DNA of 64,000 nucleotides. It comes from Eretmocerus hayati. Lineage: Eukaryota > Arthropoda > Insecta > Hymenoptera > Aphelinidae. The stretch covers positions 63,358,172-63,422,171 of the forward strand of contig CM056744.1 in the NCBI GenBank assembly GCA_029851415.1, written 5' to 3'. The position numbers and the translations under genes were made by a program. Shown here piece by piece: positions 44,037 to 55,401 of the stretch. Numbering within the stretch: the first letter of the stretch is position 1; every line of letters starts with the position of its first letter. Under the pieces are notes generated by a model. That model saw nothing but the letters and a program-made list of their open reading frames with translations. It ran no database searches and was not told where the DNA came from.

Positions 44037-44961
44037 AATATCGTACTAGAAGACTGTGAACAGAAATGTTTGGAAATCCTCAGAGACAGTTTCAACATAG
44101 AACCAATAATTCTCAAAAGTTTTATAGATGATTATTGTGCAATTATCAAGGCCGATCATGTCGACAAATTTGCCGAAGTTATCAATAATTATGACGAGAA
44201 TCTGAAGTTCACCATAGAAATATAAGAGAACAATCGATTGCCAATTTTAGACTTACTGATGATGAACGATAACGGCGAATTGACCACTGACTGGTTCTAA
44301 AAACCAACCAAGAGCCACATATATCTAAATTCCAACTCTCACAACCCCATATTACAGAAAAAATGCGATGATTTATGGCTTAGTGGATTGAGGCGTCAAA
44401 CTTGCTCATACTAAATTTCACGCGAAAAATTTGACTAAAATGAGAGACTTACTACTAGAAAACAATTATCCTTCACATTTCATCGCGAGGCACATGTCAC
44501 TTAGGACAGATCAGATGAAGAACAATGACTTTGGAGCTGATAGGAATCTCAGAAGAGCTAGACGTATGGTGTACAAAAACGAAACTAAAGTCGTTATCCC
44601 TTTTATAAAAAATTTCTCAGAAAGAATTAAGAGAATCCTTGCACGACACGACAAACACAGCATTGTCAGATCGAGTCACAATTTCAACAAATTTATCCGG
44701 TTAGGAAAGGACAAACTTGAAAATAAAGACGAAATACTCGTTGTATACAAAATCAGTTGTACTCACTACCCCAAAAATTATGTTGGGCAAACGATAAGAT
44801 TTTTGGAAACTAGAGTAAGAGAACACAGAGACGATATCAGTAACCACTCCGAGGACCCGAACGTCCTTTCACTTCACAGAATCCAAGAAGATCACGATTT
44901 TGATTGGAATTCGACGGAAGTTCTTGATACTGAGATTCATTGGAACAAAAGATTAATCTGA
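44037..44961 (+). pseudogene. PLE copy, rightward, 5'-truncated, retaining GIY-YIG
   Basis: The copy starts inside RT at the segment after the SLSPT motif (VLEDCEQKCLEILRDSF) and keeps the catalytic pair as FIDDYCAII. Stops at ~44,224 and ~44,298 and a frame change break it. From 44,431 one frame of 176 codons covers the C-terminal region and the complete GIY-YIG domain (VVYKISCTHYPKNYVGQT, RVREHRDDI, ending HWNKRLI). This is the best-preserved nuclease in the window. A 3' non-coding region follows to ~45,593. Confidence 0.78.
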
Positions 44962-45843
44962 GAAATGTTCCACATACAACTCAACAAAAATAGCATCAAT
45001 ATTAGAGAAGATACAAAAAATTTGAGCCAAACGTACAAAGATCTCCTTATAGATTTCGAAATCCAGAGAAAATTGATTTGAACTCAAAATCTACAGCCAC
45101 AACTAAACATCACCGCAACGCACATCTCTCCAATCTTTCATCTCCGTCTATAAGTACAGTCACGAATTTTCCATCTTCGTGGACAAATCGTGAGAAATTT
45201 TAGTGCAGTGCTAAGAATACTGAAAAGATTTTTGGTGTTGTGATCAGTGCTCATTGTTCGTTACAAATAAGTGTAACCTTGGCCCCACTTTGAACAAGAT
45301 CTGTTTTGGATTCTTTCCAAATGAGATTTGGAATCAACGAAGAGTACTACCATCGAGAAGATCACAAAAAGCCGAACTCATCAGCTCTGATGAGTCCTAG
45401 TCTATAAGTCACTATTTCAAAGCGAATCCCATATCTATATACAAAAAATTCTTTGAACCCGACGAAGGACATATTTAGATGTCCGAAGCGTTGTTAATCT
45501 AAACTCCCTCCAATATTGAGCAGAGTCCATAGATAGCATTAGAGCCAATCCATCGTTATAATTGCTCCTGGACATGAGAGACAATAACTTCCTCACCAAC
45601 TATTTGATCAATGCTTGAAAAGAATCAATCATAATCGAGATCTTATGAGAATCTCTCCCCCTTCTATTACTACGAATAATCGTATCCTATCATCCTGATA
45701 CGAGTCTCATGCAAAATTTCTAGCCCTGACGGTTTCTACTATTCTCGTTATATAAATACACTATCTTATCCATATCCTGACACACGAGAGATATGTATCA
45801 ACCTCCAAAATTCTATTCCTGATGAAACACAGAATCAGAGAAG
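44962..45843 (+). other. PLE 3' region, tandem junction and leader of the next PLE copy
   Basis: The 3' part (to ~45,593) ends with CTCCTGGACATGAGAGACAATAACTTCCTCAC-type text, which recurs at the right end of the whole insertion (57,505-57,541). The next PLE leader begins after ~45,593. A lone CTGATGAGTCC (45,387) is repeated in the leftward copy (TCATCAG at 41,935) but lacks a following GAAA, so it is at most a decayed hammerhead. Confidence 0.5.
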
Positions 45844-46016
45844 ATGTTGTCTTTTTCTTCGGATAATACATACGTCTACGGAAAGATGAGACCAAATTCA
45901 GAGAACGAATTGGATTTCCATTAAGGTGTAGAAATATCGGTTTGACACCTCCTCATTCGAAAAAGTTCGCCTCAGTATTCAACGGTATTCAGGTACAAAG
46001 CAGAAGGTATACAAAC
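45844..46016 (+). pseudogene. N-terminal piece of the tandem PLE protein, cut by the 9.4-kb element
   Basis: From ATG 45,844 the peptide shows the N-terminal PLE motif (MRPNSENELDFH, then CRNIGLTPPHSKKF in a shifted frame). It breaks at 46,016 and the same gene resumes at 55,402. Confidence 0.6.
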
Positions 46017-46740
46017 TGTTTCAGAATTCGCGTACACCCCGATAAAATTAGGTAGCGGTGATTTTATTATTTCGATTGGTGAGATCGAGAGATTTTGTTA
46101 CGGTTTCCTGAGTTTGTAACTGTCGTGTGAAAAAACGTATTTTTTAGCGTTATGTCAGTAACGCTTGGTGTGTAATGCTTAACGGCTAGCATTACACTAA
46201 AGCGTTACATTGTGTATTCTGCTTGGTTATGGCTCGGAGGGGTGTGTTTTTCGGCTGCTCTTGTGTTGATTGTGAACCGTGATTTTTTTGCGCGAGCTGA
46301 TGGTGTCGGGAAATTAAAAATTAATTAGGTGTGCTGTGCGTGTTGGGGCGTTCGTGTTTTTGTGAGAGCCGTGTCTTCGGCGGGTGCGGTGGCAGCGGCA
46401 TTGCATAATTCCATGCGCGCCTCTGCAGAGGCAACGACGCAGTGCTTTTCGCGTTCGAGATTGAATTTTTGTGTTGTGGGAGTCACGGAGAGTGTTGTTG
46501 AATAATAAGGTGTGTGGAATAATGTTGTGTGGCATGCGTATCGAGAGCCGACAAACAGACAACCGTGGCCTTGGCCTTGGCCGCTGCAGCAGAAGGTGGG
46601 CATGCCGTATCGTAGCAGAAATCTCGTAGCAGATAACGCGGTACAGATGATGTGTCTGCTGCGGGCCATGTTTTCGGTGCACCAATTGCATGGCCCGCGA
46701 CCGGCTAATGCGAGATGATGCCACGTGCTTGTGTTGTGGC
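46017..46740 (+). repeat. Left terminal inverted repeat of the 9.4-kb element
   Basis: Pairs with 54,678-55,401. Short frames on both strands in the two arms are mirror images (e.g. 136- and 154-codon frames leftward here and 177- and 178-codon frames rightward at the other end). They look like a by-product of the repeat, not genes. Confidence 0.85.
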
Positions 46741-46790
46741 GATCAAGATTTCTGAAGCACAAAAACTGGCATCGGACGGAATAGTACATT

Positions 46791-47195
46791 TCGATACAAG
46801 GGCGTAAAAAGTTTTATCCGCGTCCAAGTGATGGGTTTCCGGCCCGAGCCGCAGGCGAGGGTCGGAATCATCACGAGGATACGAATAATAGGTTTTACGG
46901 CCGTGTATCTAACTATACTCTTCGATAAACTGTGAGTGAAAGTCGACAAACTGTGCGCAAAGTGCACTTTTACGCACAGTGTATCGAAATAGTATATTAT
47001 GATACAAGGGCGCAAACGATGGTTTTCGCATTTCGAGTGACTTTTTTAGGCCCGAGCCGCAGGCGAGGGTCTAAATAGTCACGAGAAAGCGAAAACCATT
47101 GCGCCCGAGTGTCATACTATGGTTTTTGATCTTCTGTGAGCGAATGAAAAGCGAAAAACAGTGTGCAAATGACTCATTTGCGCACAGACGATCAA
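46791..47195. repeat. Two tandem ~209-bp hairpin modules
   Basis: Each module begins with GATACAAGGGCG and contains GGCCCGAGCCGCAGGCGAGG at its centre, flanked by arms that pair (e.g. GGTTTTCGC with GCGAAAACC in module 2). A second hairpin, CTGTGCGC...GCGCACAG-like, follows. Module 1 is 46,791-46,999 and module 2 is 47,000-47,195. Confidence 0.7.
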
Positions 47196-47744
47196 AAAGT
47201 TGATTTTCACATTGATAACGTATGAGCTCAGCTCCTCAGACCCTGCAGCGGCTGCGCATGTTTTGCATTTGAGTTGCACGGACTCCATCCTGCCGTTGCG
47301 ATGAGTGAGCTTCCAGAACCACAGGAAAATTGGGAGATCAAGATTGCTCGGGCCTAAAAATGGCATCAATCGAAAATTCGAATTTCGCGTTGATAACGCA
47401 TGAGCTCAGCTCGTCGTCGCACAGCCCAAAACTATGCGCGTTGGGCTCACACCCTGCAGCGGCTGCGCATATTTTGCATGACACTTGCCCAAGCTCTTCT
47501 GGAGCGTTCTACTGGTTCCGTTCTGAATTTGATCGAAGGTTGTGGTTCTGAACATTCGACATATTTTCAAGATTATTCTACCTTTGGTCTCTATAACTCC
47601 GGAACGACAAGGAAAATTCGACTTTATTCTGCCGTTGCGATGAGTGAGCTTGTAGAACCGCAGGAAAACTAGGCGATCAAGATTTCTGAAGCACAAAAAT
47701 TGGCATCGGACGGAAAGTTGATTTTCACATTGATAATGTATGAG
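47196..47744 (-). repeat. Reverse-oriented unit of the 517-bp repeat
   Basis: The text CACCCTGCAGCGGCTGCGC, GATAACGCATGAGCTCAGC and GTTGCGATGAGTGAGCTT is the complement of the tandem units at 51.0-53.3 kb, so the repeat occurs in both orientations within the element. Confidence 0.7.
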
Positions 47745-49160
47745 CTCTTTCCCCAATCCGAAGTACGAGGGTACCTTCCGCGTGCGCGAACATCTAGTGG
47801 GTCTGCGTGGACCGCATTTGCTCACGCTAACTCGGAGAGCAGAATACTCGAACGGTGGGTGCACGAAACACTATAACGCGTGCGCGGAGAATTTCGCGTT
47901 CACGATATCGTTGCAAGGCAACCTGCCGAGAATTCCGCGTGAGCGAGGAGACCATTTTGCGTACGCAAATCACTCCTGTTTTCGTGTACGCGACGGTGGC
48001 GTGAGATTCGCTCTATCCTCAATCCGAAGTACGAGGGTACCTTTCGCGTGCGCGAATGGCTGACGGGTCTGCGTAGACCGCATTCGCTGACGATGACACG
48101 AAAAGCAAAATTCTCAATTGTTGGGTGCACGAATTACTAATACGCGTGCGCGAAAAATTCCGCGTACTCGATAACGTTGCAAGGCAACCTGCCGAAAATT
48201 TCGCGCGAGCGAGGAGAAGACACTTTCGCGTACGCGGAGCACTTCTGTTTTCGCGTACGCGCGAGTGGTGTGGGATCCGCTCTATCTTCAATTCGCAGTA
48301 CGAGGGTACACTTCGCGTGCGCGAACAACTAGCGAGTCTGCGTAGACCACATTCGGTAACGATGACATGAAAACCAAAATACTCAATTGTTGGGTGCAGG
48401 AAACACTAATACGCGTGCGCGGAACATTCCGCGTACGCGATAACGTTGCAAGGCAACCTGACGAAAATTTCGCGTGAGCGAGGAGAAGACACGTTCGCGT
48501 ACGCGAAGCACTTCTGTTTTCGCTTACGCGACAGTGGCGTGGGATCCGCTCTATCTTCAATCCGCAGTACGAGGGTATACTTCGCGTGCGCGAACAACTA
48601 GTGAGTCTGCGTAGACCGCAATCGATAACGATGACATGAGAAGCAAAATACTCAATTTTTGGGTGCACGAAACACTAATATGCGTACGCGAAAAATTTCG
48701 CGTACGCAATAACATTGCAAGGCACCCTGCCGAGAACCCCGCGCGAGCGAGGAGAAGACACGTTCGCGTGCGCGAAGCACTTCTGTTTTCGCGTACGCGA
48801 CAGTGGCGTGGGATCCGCTCTATCCTCATTCCGAAGTACGGGGGTACACTTCGCGTGCGCGAACAAATAGTGAGTCTGCGTAGACCGCAATCGGTAACGA
48901 TGACATGAGAAGCAAAATACTCAATCATTGGGTGCACGAAACACTAATCCGCGTGCGCGAAAAATTTCGCGTACGCAATAATATCGCAAGGCACCCTGCC
49001 GAGAATTTCGCACGAGCGAGGAGAAGACACGTTCGCGTACGCGAAGCACTTCTGATTCCGCGTACTCAACAGTGGCGTGGGATTCGCTCTATCCCCAATC
49101 CGAAGCACGAGGGTACCCTCCGCTTGCCCGAAAATCTAGCGGGTCTGCGTAGACCGCGAT
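47745..49160. repeat. 269-bp tandem satellite, ~5.3 copies
   Basis: The marker GGGATCCGCTCTATC-type segment recurs at 48,003, 48,272, 48,541, 48,810 and 49,079, exactly 269 bases apart each time, with a partial first unit from 47,745. Each unit carries several TTCGCGTACGCGAA-type palindromes, GCAAGGCAACCTGCCGA and GTCTGCGTAGACCGC. Open frames on both strands repeat with the same period (plus-strand frames of 81-115 codons, minus-strand frames of 90-126 codons) and are satellite by-products. Confidence 0.92.
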
Positions 49161-50030
49161 CACCAAAAGCCAAAGCCCAGGGGTCCATAAAACATTTTCA
49201 TTCAGTCTATGACCCTATGACAATCAGGAGTATTCTCGGAATCGTACTGTAGTCTAGTTCCTGACATCGCTGCAGGAAATGTCAGTACGGAGTAATGAGT
49301 CTGATGGTTGCTCTCTCACATGACTCGAACTGTTAGGGAGCTTTATGCATTGTTTCAATATTAGAAAGATAAATTATGGGTCCCTGAATCACGCTACCCA
49401 GCATCCAACGCGATCACAACCGATGCAAAATTTAGAGTTCGAATCGGGGTTTTGCGAGTTCTGCAATCATGAAGATCATAGTAATTCATTATCATGTAGA
49501 TTACTCATCATTTGAGCCCACGGAGAGGTCTGTGCATTGCCGCCAGGGCCCGGGGATCCATATGTCATTTCTATTTACAAGACTGTGGACTAATGACGAA
49601 TACGAGTATTCTTGGATTCGTATTGTAGTCTGGTTCCTGATATCGCTGCAAAGAAACGATGCTCAGTGATGAGTTAAATAGTTGCCATTCTCCACCTGTC
49701 AAACTGTGAGAGAGAGCTTCGTGCGTTGGTATCGAGATCAACCAAGAAATTATCATGCATTCAATTCAGAGATTCTGCATTCGATACGGTCACAACCGAT
49801 CCAAAATTCAGATATTGAATCAAGGTTCCACGAGTTCTGCAATAACACGAATCATAGCAATTGATTGTGATGCAGATAACTCGTCCTTTGAGCCGGCGGA
49901 GCGATCTGTGCATTGCCGCCAAGGCCCAGGGATTCATATTACATTTCTATTTGCAAGACTATGGACCTATAACGATGACGAGTATACTTGAACAAGTATT
50001 GTATAGTCGAGTGAGTAAGCTCCTCATGAT
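49161..50030. repeat. ~380-bp tandem repeat, about 2.3 copies
   Basis: Units start near 49,169, 49,553 and 49,929, with shared text (TGTGCATTGCCGCCA, TTTGAGCC, GAGTTCTGCAAT, GTATTGTAGTCT). The third unit is interrupted at ~50,030 by a fold-back element and resumes at ~50,820. Confidence 0.75.
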
Positions 50031-50040
50031 TGTTCGGAAA

Positions 50041-50798
50041 TGGGGGGGAGGCGTTAATAAACAATAAAAACATGCATTTCTCGGTCCTTCTCTCGGTTTT
50101 TCCATTATAAGTCGGAAAATATTGGTTTTTCGGGAAAATTTGTGTGAAGGTTATTTGTAGATCCCTAAACGATCTACAAAATTGGTCTTCTTACTTTTTC
50201 GCGTAAAATGCATCCTTTTGGAGTTATTCCTTATCAAAGTTATAACCGAATTCGTTTGAATAAATTCGCTCAAATTGTTTATAACGGGTTAAAATCATTT
50301 TTCCTAGGTGTTTGAGTTAATTTGGAGAAGAAAAGGTCTCTTGGTATTTTTTCCTAAATTTGATCGTTTTTGAGTAATGACAAAAAGCAGATTCCGCAAC
50401 TTCCAAGTCGAGTGCTGTCATGAAAACACTGCATTGAGGGTTGGAAGTCGCGAAATTTGCTCCTTCCATCATTCGAAAAGATCAACTTAGGCAAGAATAT
50501 CAACAGATCTTTTCTATTGCAAAATTTACTCAATTTCATAGGAAAAAGAAATCGAACCCGTTATAAACAATTTTAGCGAATTTATTGAAACAAATTTGGT
50601 TATAATTTCGATCAGGAATAACTCCAAAAGGATACATATTACGGGAAAAAGTGAGGTGACCAATCTTGTAGATCGTTCAGAGATCTGTACCTGTTCACAA
50701 ATTTTCCAAAAAAACTAATATTTTCTGACTTATAATGGAAAAACCGAAAGAAGGACGGGAAAATGCATGTTTTTATCGTTTATTTATGCCTTCCCCCA
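50041..50798. mobile_element. Fold-back element nested in the ~380-bp repeat
   Basis: The arms pair from TGGGGGGGAGGCGTTAATAA (50,041) and its counterpart ending at 50,798 to the central region near 50,420. Arm length is ~330 bp with ~85-90% pairing by eye. Text such as CATGCATTTTCC, ATTATAAGTC, TTTTGGAGTTATTCC and AACGGGTT is mirrored. No coding frame. Confidence 0.75.
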
Positions 50799-50819
50799 AT
50801 TTTTGAACAATAATTCTTA

Positions 50820-50972
50820 TCAATATTGATTATTGGATGTGCCACCTACCACTTGAGCCTGAATCGGGGTTCCGCGAATTCTGCAATAATGGGGATCATA
50901 GCAGCTCGTCGTCATGTGAATAACTTATCATTTGAGCCCACGGAGCGATCTGTGCATTGCCGCCAAGGCCAA
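50820..50972. repeat. Resumed third unit of the ~380-bp repeat
   Basis: GAATCGGGGTTCCGCGAATTC to TGCATTGCCGCCAAGGCC matches 49,442-49,555 and 49,805-49,926. It abuts the 517-bp repeat family at ~50,970. Confidence 0.7.
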
Positions 50973-53400
50973 TATTCTTGAAAATATGTCGAATGTTCAG
51001 AACCACAACCTTCGATCAAATTCAGAATGAAACCAGTAGAACGCTCCAGAAGAGCTTGGGCGAGTGTTATGTAAAACATGCGCAGCCGCTGCAGGGTGTG
51101 AGCCCAACGCGCATAGTTTTGGGCTGTGCGACGACGAGCTGAGCTCATGCGTTATCAACGCGAAATTCGAATTTTCGATTGATGCCATTTTTAGGCCCGA
51201 GCAATCTTGATCTCCCAATTTTCCTGTGGTTCTGGAAGCTCACTCATCGCAACGGCAGGATGGAGTCCGTGCAACTCAAATGCAAAATATGCGCAGCCGC
51301 TGCAGGGTCTGAGGCTCTCCGCATCGGGTCTGGCTGTCCGACGAGGAGCTGAGCATATGCTTTAATAATTTCTAATCAATCCGAATGATTGTTAGACAAC
51401 AATTTTTGTGCATCAGGATCGTTGGTTCCCTATTCTTGTAATACTCAGTCTCATAGATAGCGAAGCATCGTGATTGTTGATTATGACTGGCAATGACGAA
51501 TTTTACAGTGGTATTGGAGTAATAGAGACTAAAGGTAGAATATTCTCGAAACATGTCAATTTTCCAGAACCCCAGCTTTCGATCCAACTCAGAATTGAAC
51601 CAGTAGAACGCTTCAGAAGAGCTTGGGCGAGTGTTATGCAAAACATGCGCAGCCGCTGCAGGGTGTGAGTCCAACGCGCATCGTGTTGGGCTGTGTGGCG
51701 ACGAGCTGAGCTCATGCGTTATCAACGCGAAATTCGAATTTTCGTTGATGCGATTTTTAGGGCTGAGGAATCTTGATCATCTAATTTTCCTGTGGTTCTA
51801 AGAGCTCACTCATCGCGACGGTGAAATGGAGTCCGCGTATTTCAGATGCAAAACATGCGCAGCCGCTGCAGGGTCTGAGGAGCTGAGCTCATGCGTTATC
51901 AATGTGAAAATCGACTTTCCGTCCGATGCCATTCTATGTGCTTCAGAAATCTTGATCGCCTAGTTTTCCCGTGGTTCTACCAGCTCACTCATCGCAACGG
52001 CAGAATGAAGTCGAATTTTTCTTGTCAAATTGGAGCCATGAGTACCAAAGGTAGAATAATCTTGAAATTATGTCGAATGTTCAAAAATACAACCTTCGAT
52101 CATATTCAGAACGAAATCAGTAGAACGCTCCAGAAGAGCTTGGGCGAGTGTTATGCAAAACATGCGCAGCCGCTGCAGGGTGTGAGTCCAACGCGCATCG
52201 TGTTGGGCTGTGCGGCGACGAGCTGAGCTCATGCGTTATCAACGCGAAATTCGAATTTTCGTTGATGCGATTTTTAGGGCTGAGGAATCTTGATCATCTA
52301 ATTTTCCTGTGGTTCTAAGAGCTCACTCATCGCGACGGTGAAATGGAGTCCGCGTATTTCAGATGCAAAACATGCGCAGCCGCTGCAGGGTCTGAGGAGC
52401 TGAGCTCATGCGTTATCAATGTGAAAATCGACTTTCCGTCCGATGCCATTCTATGTGCTTCAGAAATCTTGATCGCCTAGTTTTCCCGTGGTTCTACGAG
52501 CTCACTCATCGCAACGGCAGAATAAAGTCGAATTTTTCTTGTCAAATTGGAGCCATGAGTACCAAAGGTAGAATAATCTTGAAATTATGTCGAATGTTCA
52601 GAAATACAACCTTCGATCATATTCAGAACGAAATCAGTAGAACGCTCCAGAAGAGCTTGGGCAAGTGTCATGCAAAACATGCACAGACGCTGCAGGGTCT
52701 AAGGAGCTGAGCTCATGCGTTATCAATGTGAAAATCGATTCTCTCTCCGATGCCGTTCTTTGTGCTTCAGGAATCTTGATCGCCTATAGTTTTCCTGTGG
52801 TTCTATAAGCTCACTCGAAGCAACAGCAGAATAATGTCGAATTTTCCTTGTAGTTTTGAAGTCATAGAGACCAAAGGTAGAATAATCTTGAAAATATGTC
52901 GAATGTTCAGAACCACAACTTTCGATCAAATTCAGAATGAAACCAGTAGAACGCTTCAGAAGAGCTTGCGCAAGTGTCATGCGAAACATGCGCAGACGCT
53001 GCAGGGTGTGAGCCCAACGCGCATCGTTTTGGGCTGTGCGACGACGAGCTGCGCTCATGCGTTATCAACGCGGAATTCGAATTTTCGATTGATGCCATTT
53101 TTAGGCCCGAGCAATCTCGACCTCCCAATTTTCCTGTGGTTCCAGAAGCTCACTCATCGCAACGGCAGAATGGAGTCCGTGCAACTCAAATGCAGAACAT
53201 GCGCAGCCGCTGCAGGGTCTGAGGCTCTCCGCATCGGGTCTGGCTGTCCGACGAGGAGCTGAGCATATGCTTCAATAATTACTAATCAATTCGAATGATT
53301 GTTAGACAACAATTTTTGTGCATCAGGAATGTTGGTTCCCTATTGTTGTAATACTCAGTCTCATAGATAGCGAAGCATCGTGATAGTTGATTATGACTGG
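50973..53400 (+). repeat. 517-bp tandem repeat and related units
   Basis: Two nearly identical 517-bp units occupy about 51,722-52,238 and 52,239-52,755; the same frames recur at 51,891 and 52,408. Less similar units flank them (50,973-51,721 and 52,756-53,400). Recurrent marks are CATGCGCAGCCGCTGCAGGG, GAGCTGAGCTCATGCGTTAT and AGAAGAGCTTGGGC. The frames of 100-142 codons are conserved only because the DNA is. Confidence 0.85.
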
Positions 53401-54677
53401 CAATGACGAATTATACAATGGTATTGGAGAAAGTTCAGAGATCCGGGAAAGTGTTGAATTTTCGTGTGCGATCGCTATTTGCACGCGAAGATCCGAAACT
53501 CGGACCAGGTCACTTGAGGCCGGAAAATTTTCCGCGTGCGCGGTAATCCAAAATTCGGCCCAAACGAGTTCAGGTTGGGAAAATTTCGTGTTCGCAAAGA
53601 TTTTTCACTTCAGCACGCAAAAGTTCGAAACTCGTGGCGGTCGAGCTTGGATTGATATCTTTCGCGTACGCGAAAATTACTCACATAGCGCGCGCGAAAT
53701 TCGAAATTACTTCGACGGACAAGTCAGAGAATGGAAACTATCGCATGCGCGACGATGAAAGTCGCCCGCGCACACGGGAATTTCCCACCTTCTCCAGATA
53801 CTTTGTCAGCTTCTCAATTATACGATTACGAGAAAAAGGTCTCTTTCTTCCTATCTGGGAAATTCAGCGTACGCGAAAGAAGCTTCTCGCGGGCGCTACA
53901 GTAGACATCGTTACGCGTGGAGTAACAATCATCGATATTCCACAGGGCGACGAATCTCTCAAGTTCTCAATACGAGACTTTGTGTTGGAGGAAAAGCCCC
54001 GAAGTTTATCAAGAGATAAAGTGAAAGAGTCATTTCACGTTGTTTACATAGGTAAAATCATAGCGTGAACCGTCATCTCCGTTCATACAAATTACCCAAA
54101 AGATGATCTGCACTGCGGAAAGGGAGAATGAACACCTGATAAATTGTCGAAATTAGCATACGCGAGTATGAACCAAAATGTTATGGTTGACGCTGAAATC
54201 GCTGTCGTGCATGAGCGAGTTAGACCATAGCGTACGCGAGGCTCATGTTGAAAAGGAAAGAAAAAAAACGGGTTCAGTACAATTTCTTACAAACGCGATG
54301 ATTCAGTAATTGAGCGCGCGCAAAAAATGATGTGACGTATGATACGATTTATCGCGTACGCGAAACCCAACCCCATTGACTCACCTCAACAGCACTAATC
54401 TCTGGCACTTAAGTAGAGGATCACTGACGAAACTCCAAATCAGGTCGATTGAATCAGCTAATCCCCTAGCCTAAGTGAAGAAATGAGGCATGACCTCTTG
54501 CGAGCAAAAGGGTCACTCGGAGAACTTAAAATAGCTCGATCCGCATTGGGTCCGCTACCTTGTCCGCACTGAGCCTCCGCGGACGACAGCTCAAGCCATG
54601 CATCACAGCAGAAAATGAACATTCCCAACGAGGCAATTCGACAGGAATGCTCCTCGAACGACGAAAAAAATTAAACA
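53401..54677. other. Unique part of the 9.4-kb element, with CGTACGCGA motifs and a doubtful frame
   Basis: Scattered CGTACGCGA or CGCGTACGCGA words continue (e.g. 53,660, 53,870, 54,230, 54,353). A rightward frame from a GTG at 53,634 to 54,068 (144 codons) ends in an ordinary-looking peptide (GATVDIVTRGVTIIDIPQGD, HVVYIGKII). It is the only frame here not explained by repeats, but it has no ATG at its start and no recognised domain. Confidence 0.35.
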
Positions 54678-55401
54678 CAACACAAGCACGTGGCATCATC
54701 TCGCATAAGCCGGTCGCGGGCCATGCAATTGACGCACCGAGAACATGGCCCGCAGCAGACACATCGCATCATCTGTACCGCGTTATCTGCTACGAGATTT
54801 CTGCTACGATACGGCATGCCCACCTTCTGCTGCAGCGGCCAAGGCCAAGGCCACGGTTGTCTGTTTATCGGCTCTCGACACGCATGCCACACAACATTAT
54901 TCCACACACCTTATTATTCAACAACACTCTCCGTGACTCCCACAACACAAAAATTCAATCTCGATCGCGAAAAGCACTGCGTCGTTGCCTTGCAGAGGCG
55001 CGCATGGAATTATGCAATGCCGCTGCCACCGCACCCGCCGAAGACACGGCTCTCACAAAAGCACGAACGCCCCAACACGCACAGCACACCTAATGAATTT
55101 TTAATTTCCCGACACCATCAGCTCGCGCAAAAAAATCACGGTTCACAATCAACACAAGAGCAGCCGAAAAACACACCCCTCCGAGCCATAACCAAGCAGA
55201 ATACACAATGTAACGCTTTAGTGTAATGCTAGCCGTTAAGCATTACACACCAAGCGTTACTGACATAACGCTGAAAAATACGTTTTTTCACACGACAGTT
55301 ACAAACTCAGGAAACCGTAACAAAATCTCTCGATCTCACCAATCGAAATAACAAGATCACCGCTACCTAATTTTATCGGGTTGTACGCGAATTCTGAAAC
55401 A
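54678..55401 (-). repeat. Right terminal inverted repeat of the 9.4-kb element
   Basis: Reverse complement of 46,017-46,740; symmetry centre 50,709. Confidence 0.85.

Larger units (their letters stand above)
46017..55401. mobile_element. 9.4-kb element with ~725-bp terminal inverted repeats, no recognised transposase
   Basis: The arms 46,017-46,740 and 54,678-55,401 are reverse complements with few differences; the ends are TGTTTCAGAATTCGCG and its exact complement. It is inserted in the PLE N-terminal coding region. No clear target duplication is visible (flanks GTATACAAAC and GGTTATATGA). The interior is repeats: hairpin modules, a 269-bp satellite, ~380-bp and 517-bp repeats and a fold-back insertion. 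I find no DDE transposase, helicase, polymerase or recombinase. A diverged arm at 18.65 kb and interior-like units at 19.9-20.7 and 26.9-31.9 kb show that this is a multicopy family. Confidence 0.75.

Noticed and set aside
46314..46789. Arg/His-rich frames of 136-154 codons, mirrored at 54,560-55,226
   Set aside because: Both copies arise from the inverted terminal arms; the diverged arm at 18.65-19.42 kb does not keep the frame.
47745..49160. Possible CRISPR array
   Set aside because: Regular spacing but the whole 269-bp unit is repeated, with no short-repeat/unique-spacer pattern, and the genome is eukaryotic.
47740..49252. Repeated frames of 63-126 codons on both strands
   Set aside because: They recur every 269 bases on both strands, as expected of a satellite translated in several frames; no conserved start or domain.
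50912..53262. Families of similar 60-142 codon frames
   Set aside because: Similarity follows the 517-bp DNA repeat, with frames also on the opposite strand; this is not evidence for a protein.
46017..55401. Maverick/Polinton-type giant transposon
   Set aside because: Long terminal repeats would fit, but no integrase, protein-primed polymerase or capsid frames exist and the ends do not match the usual AG start.
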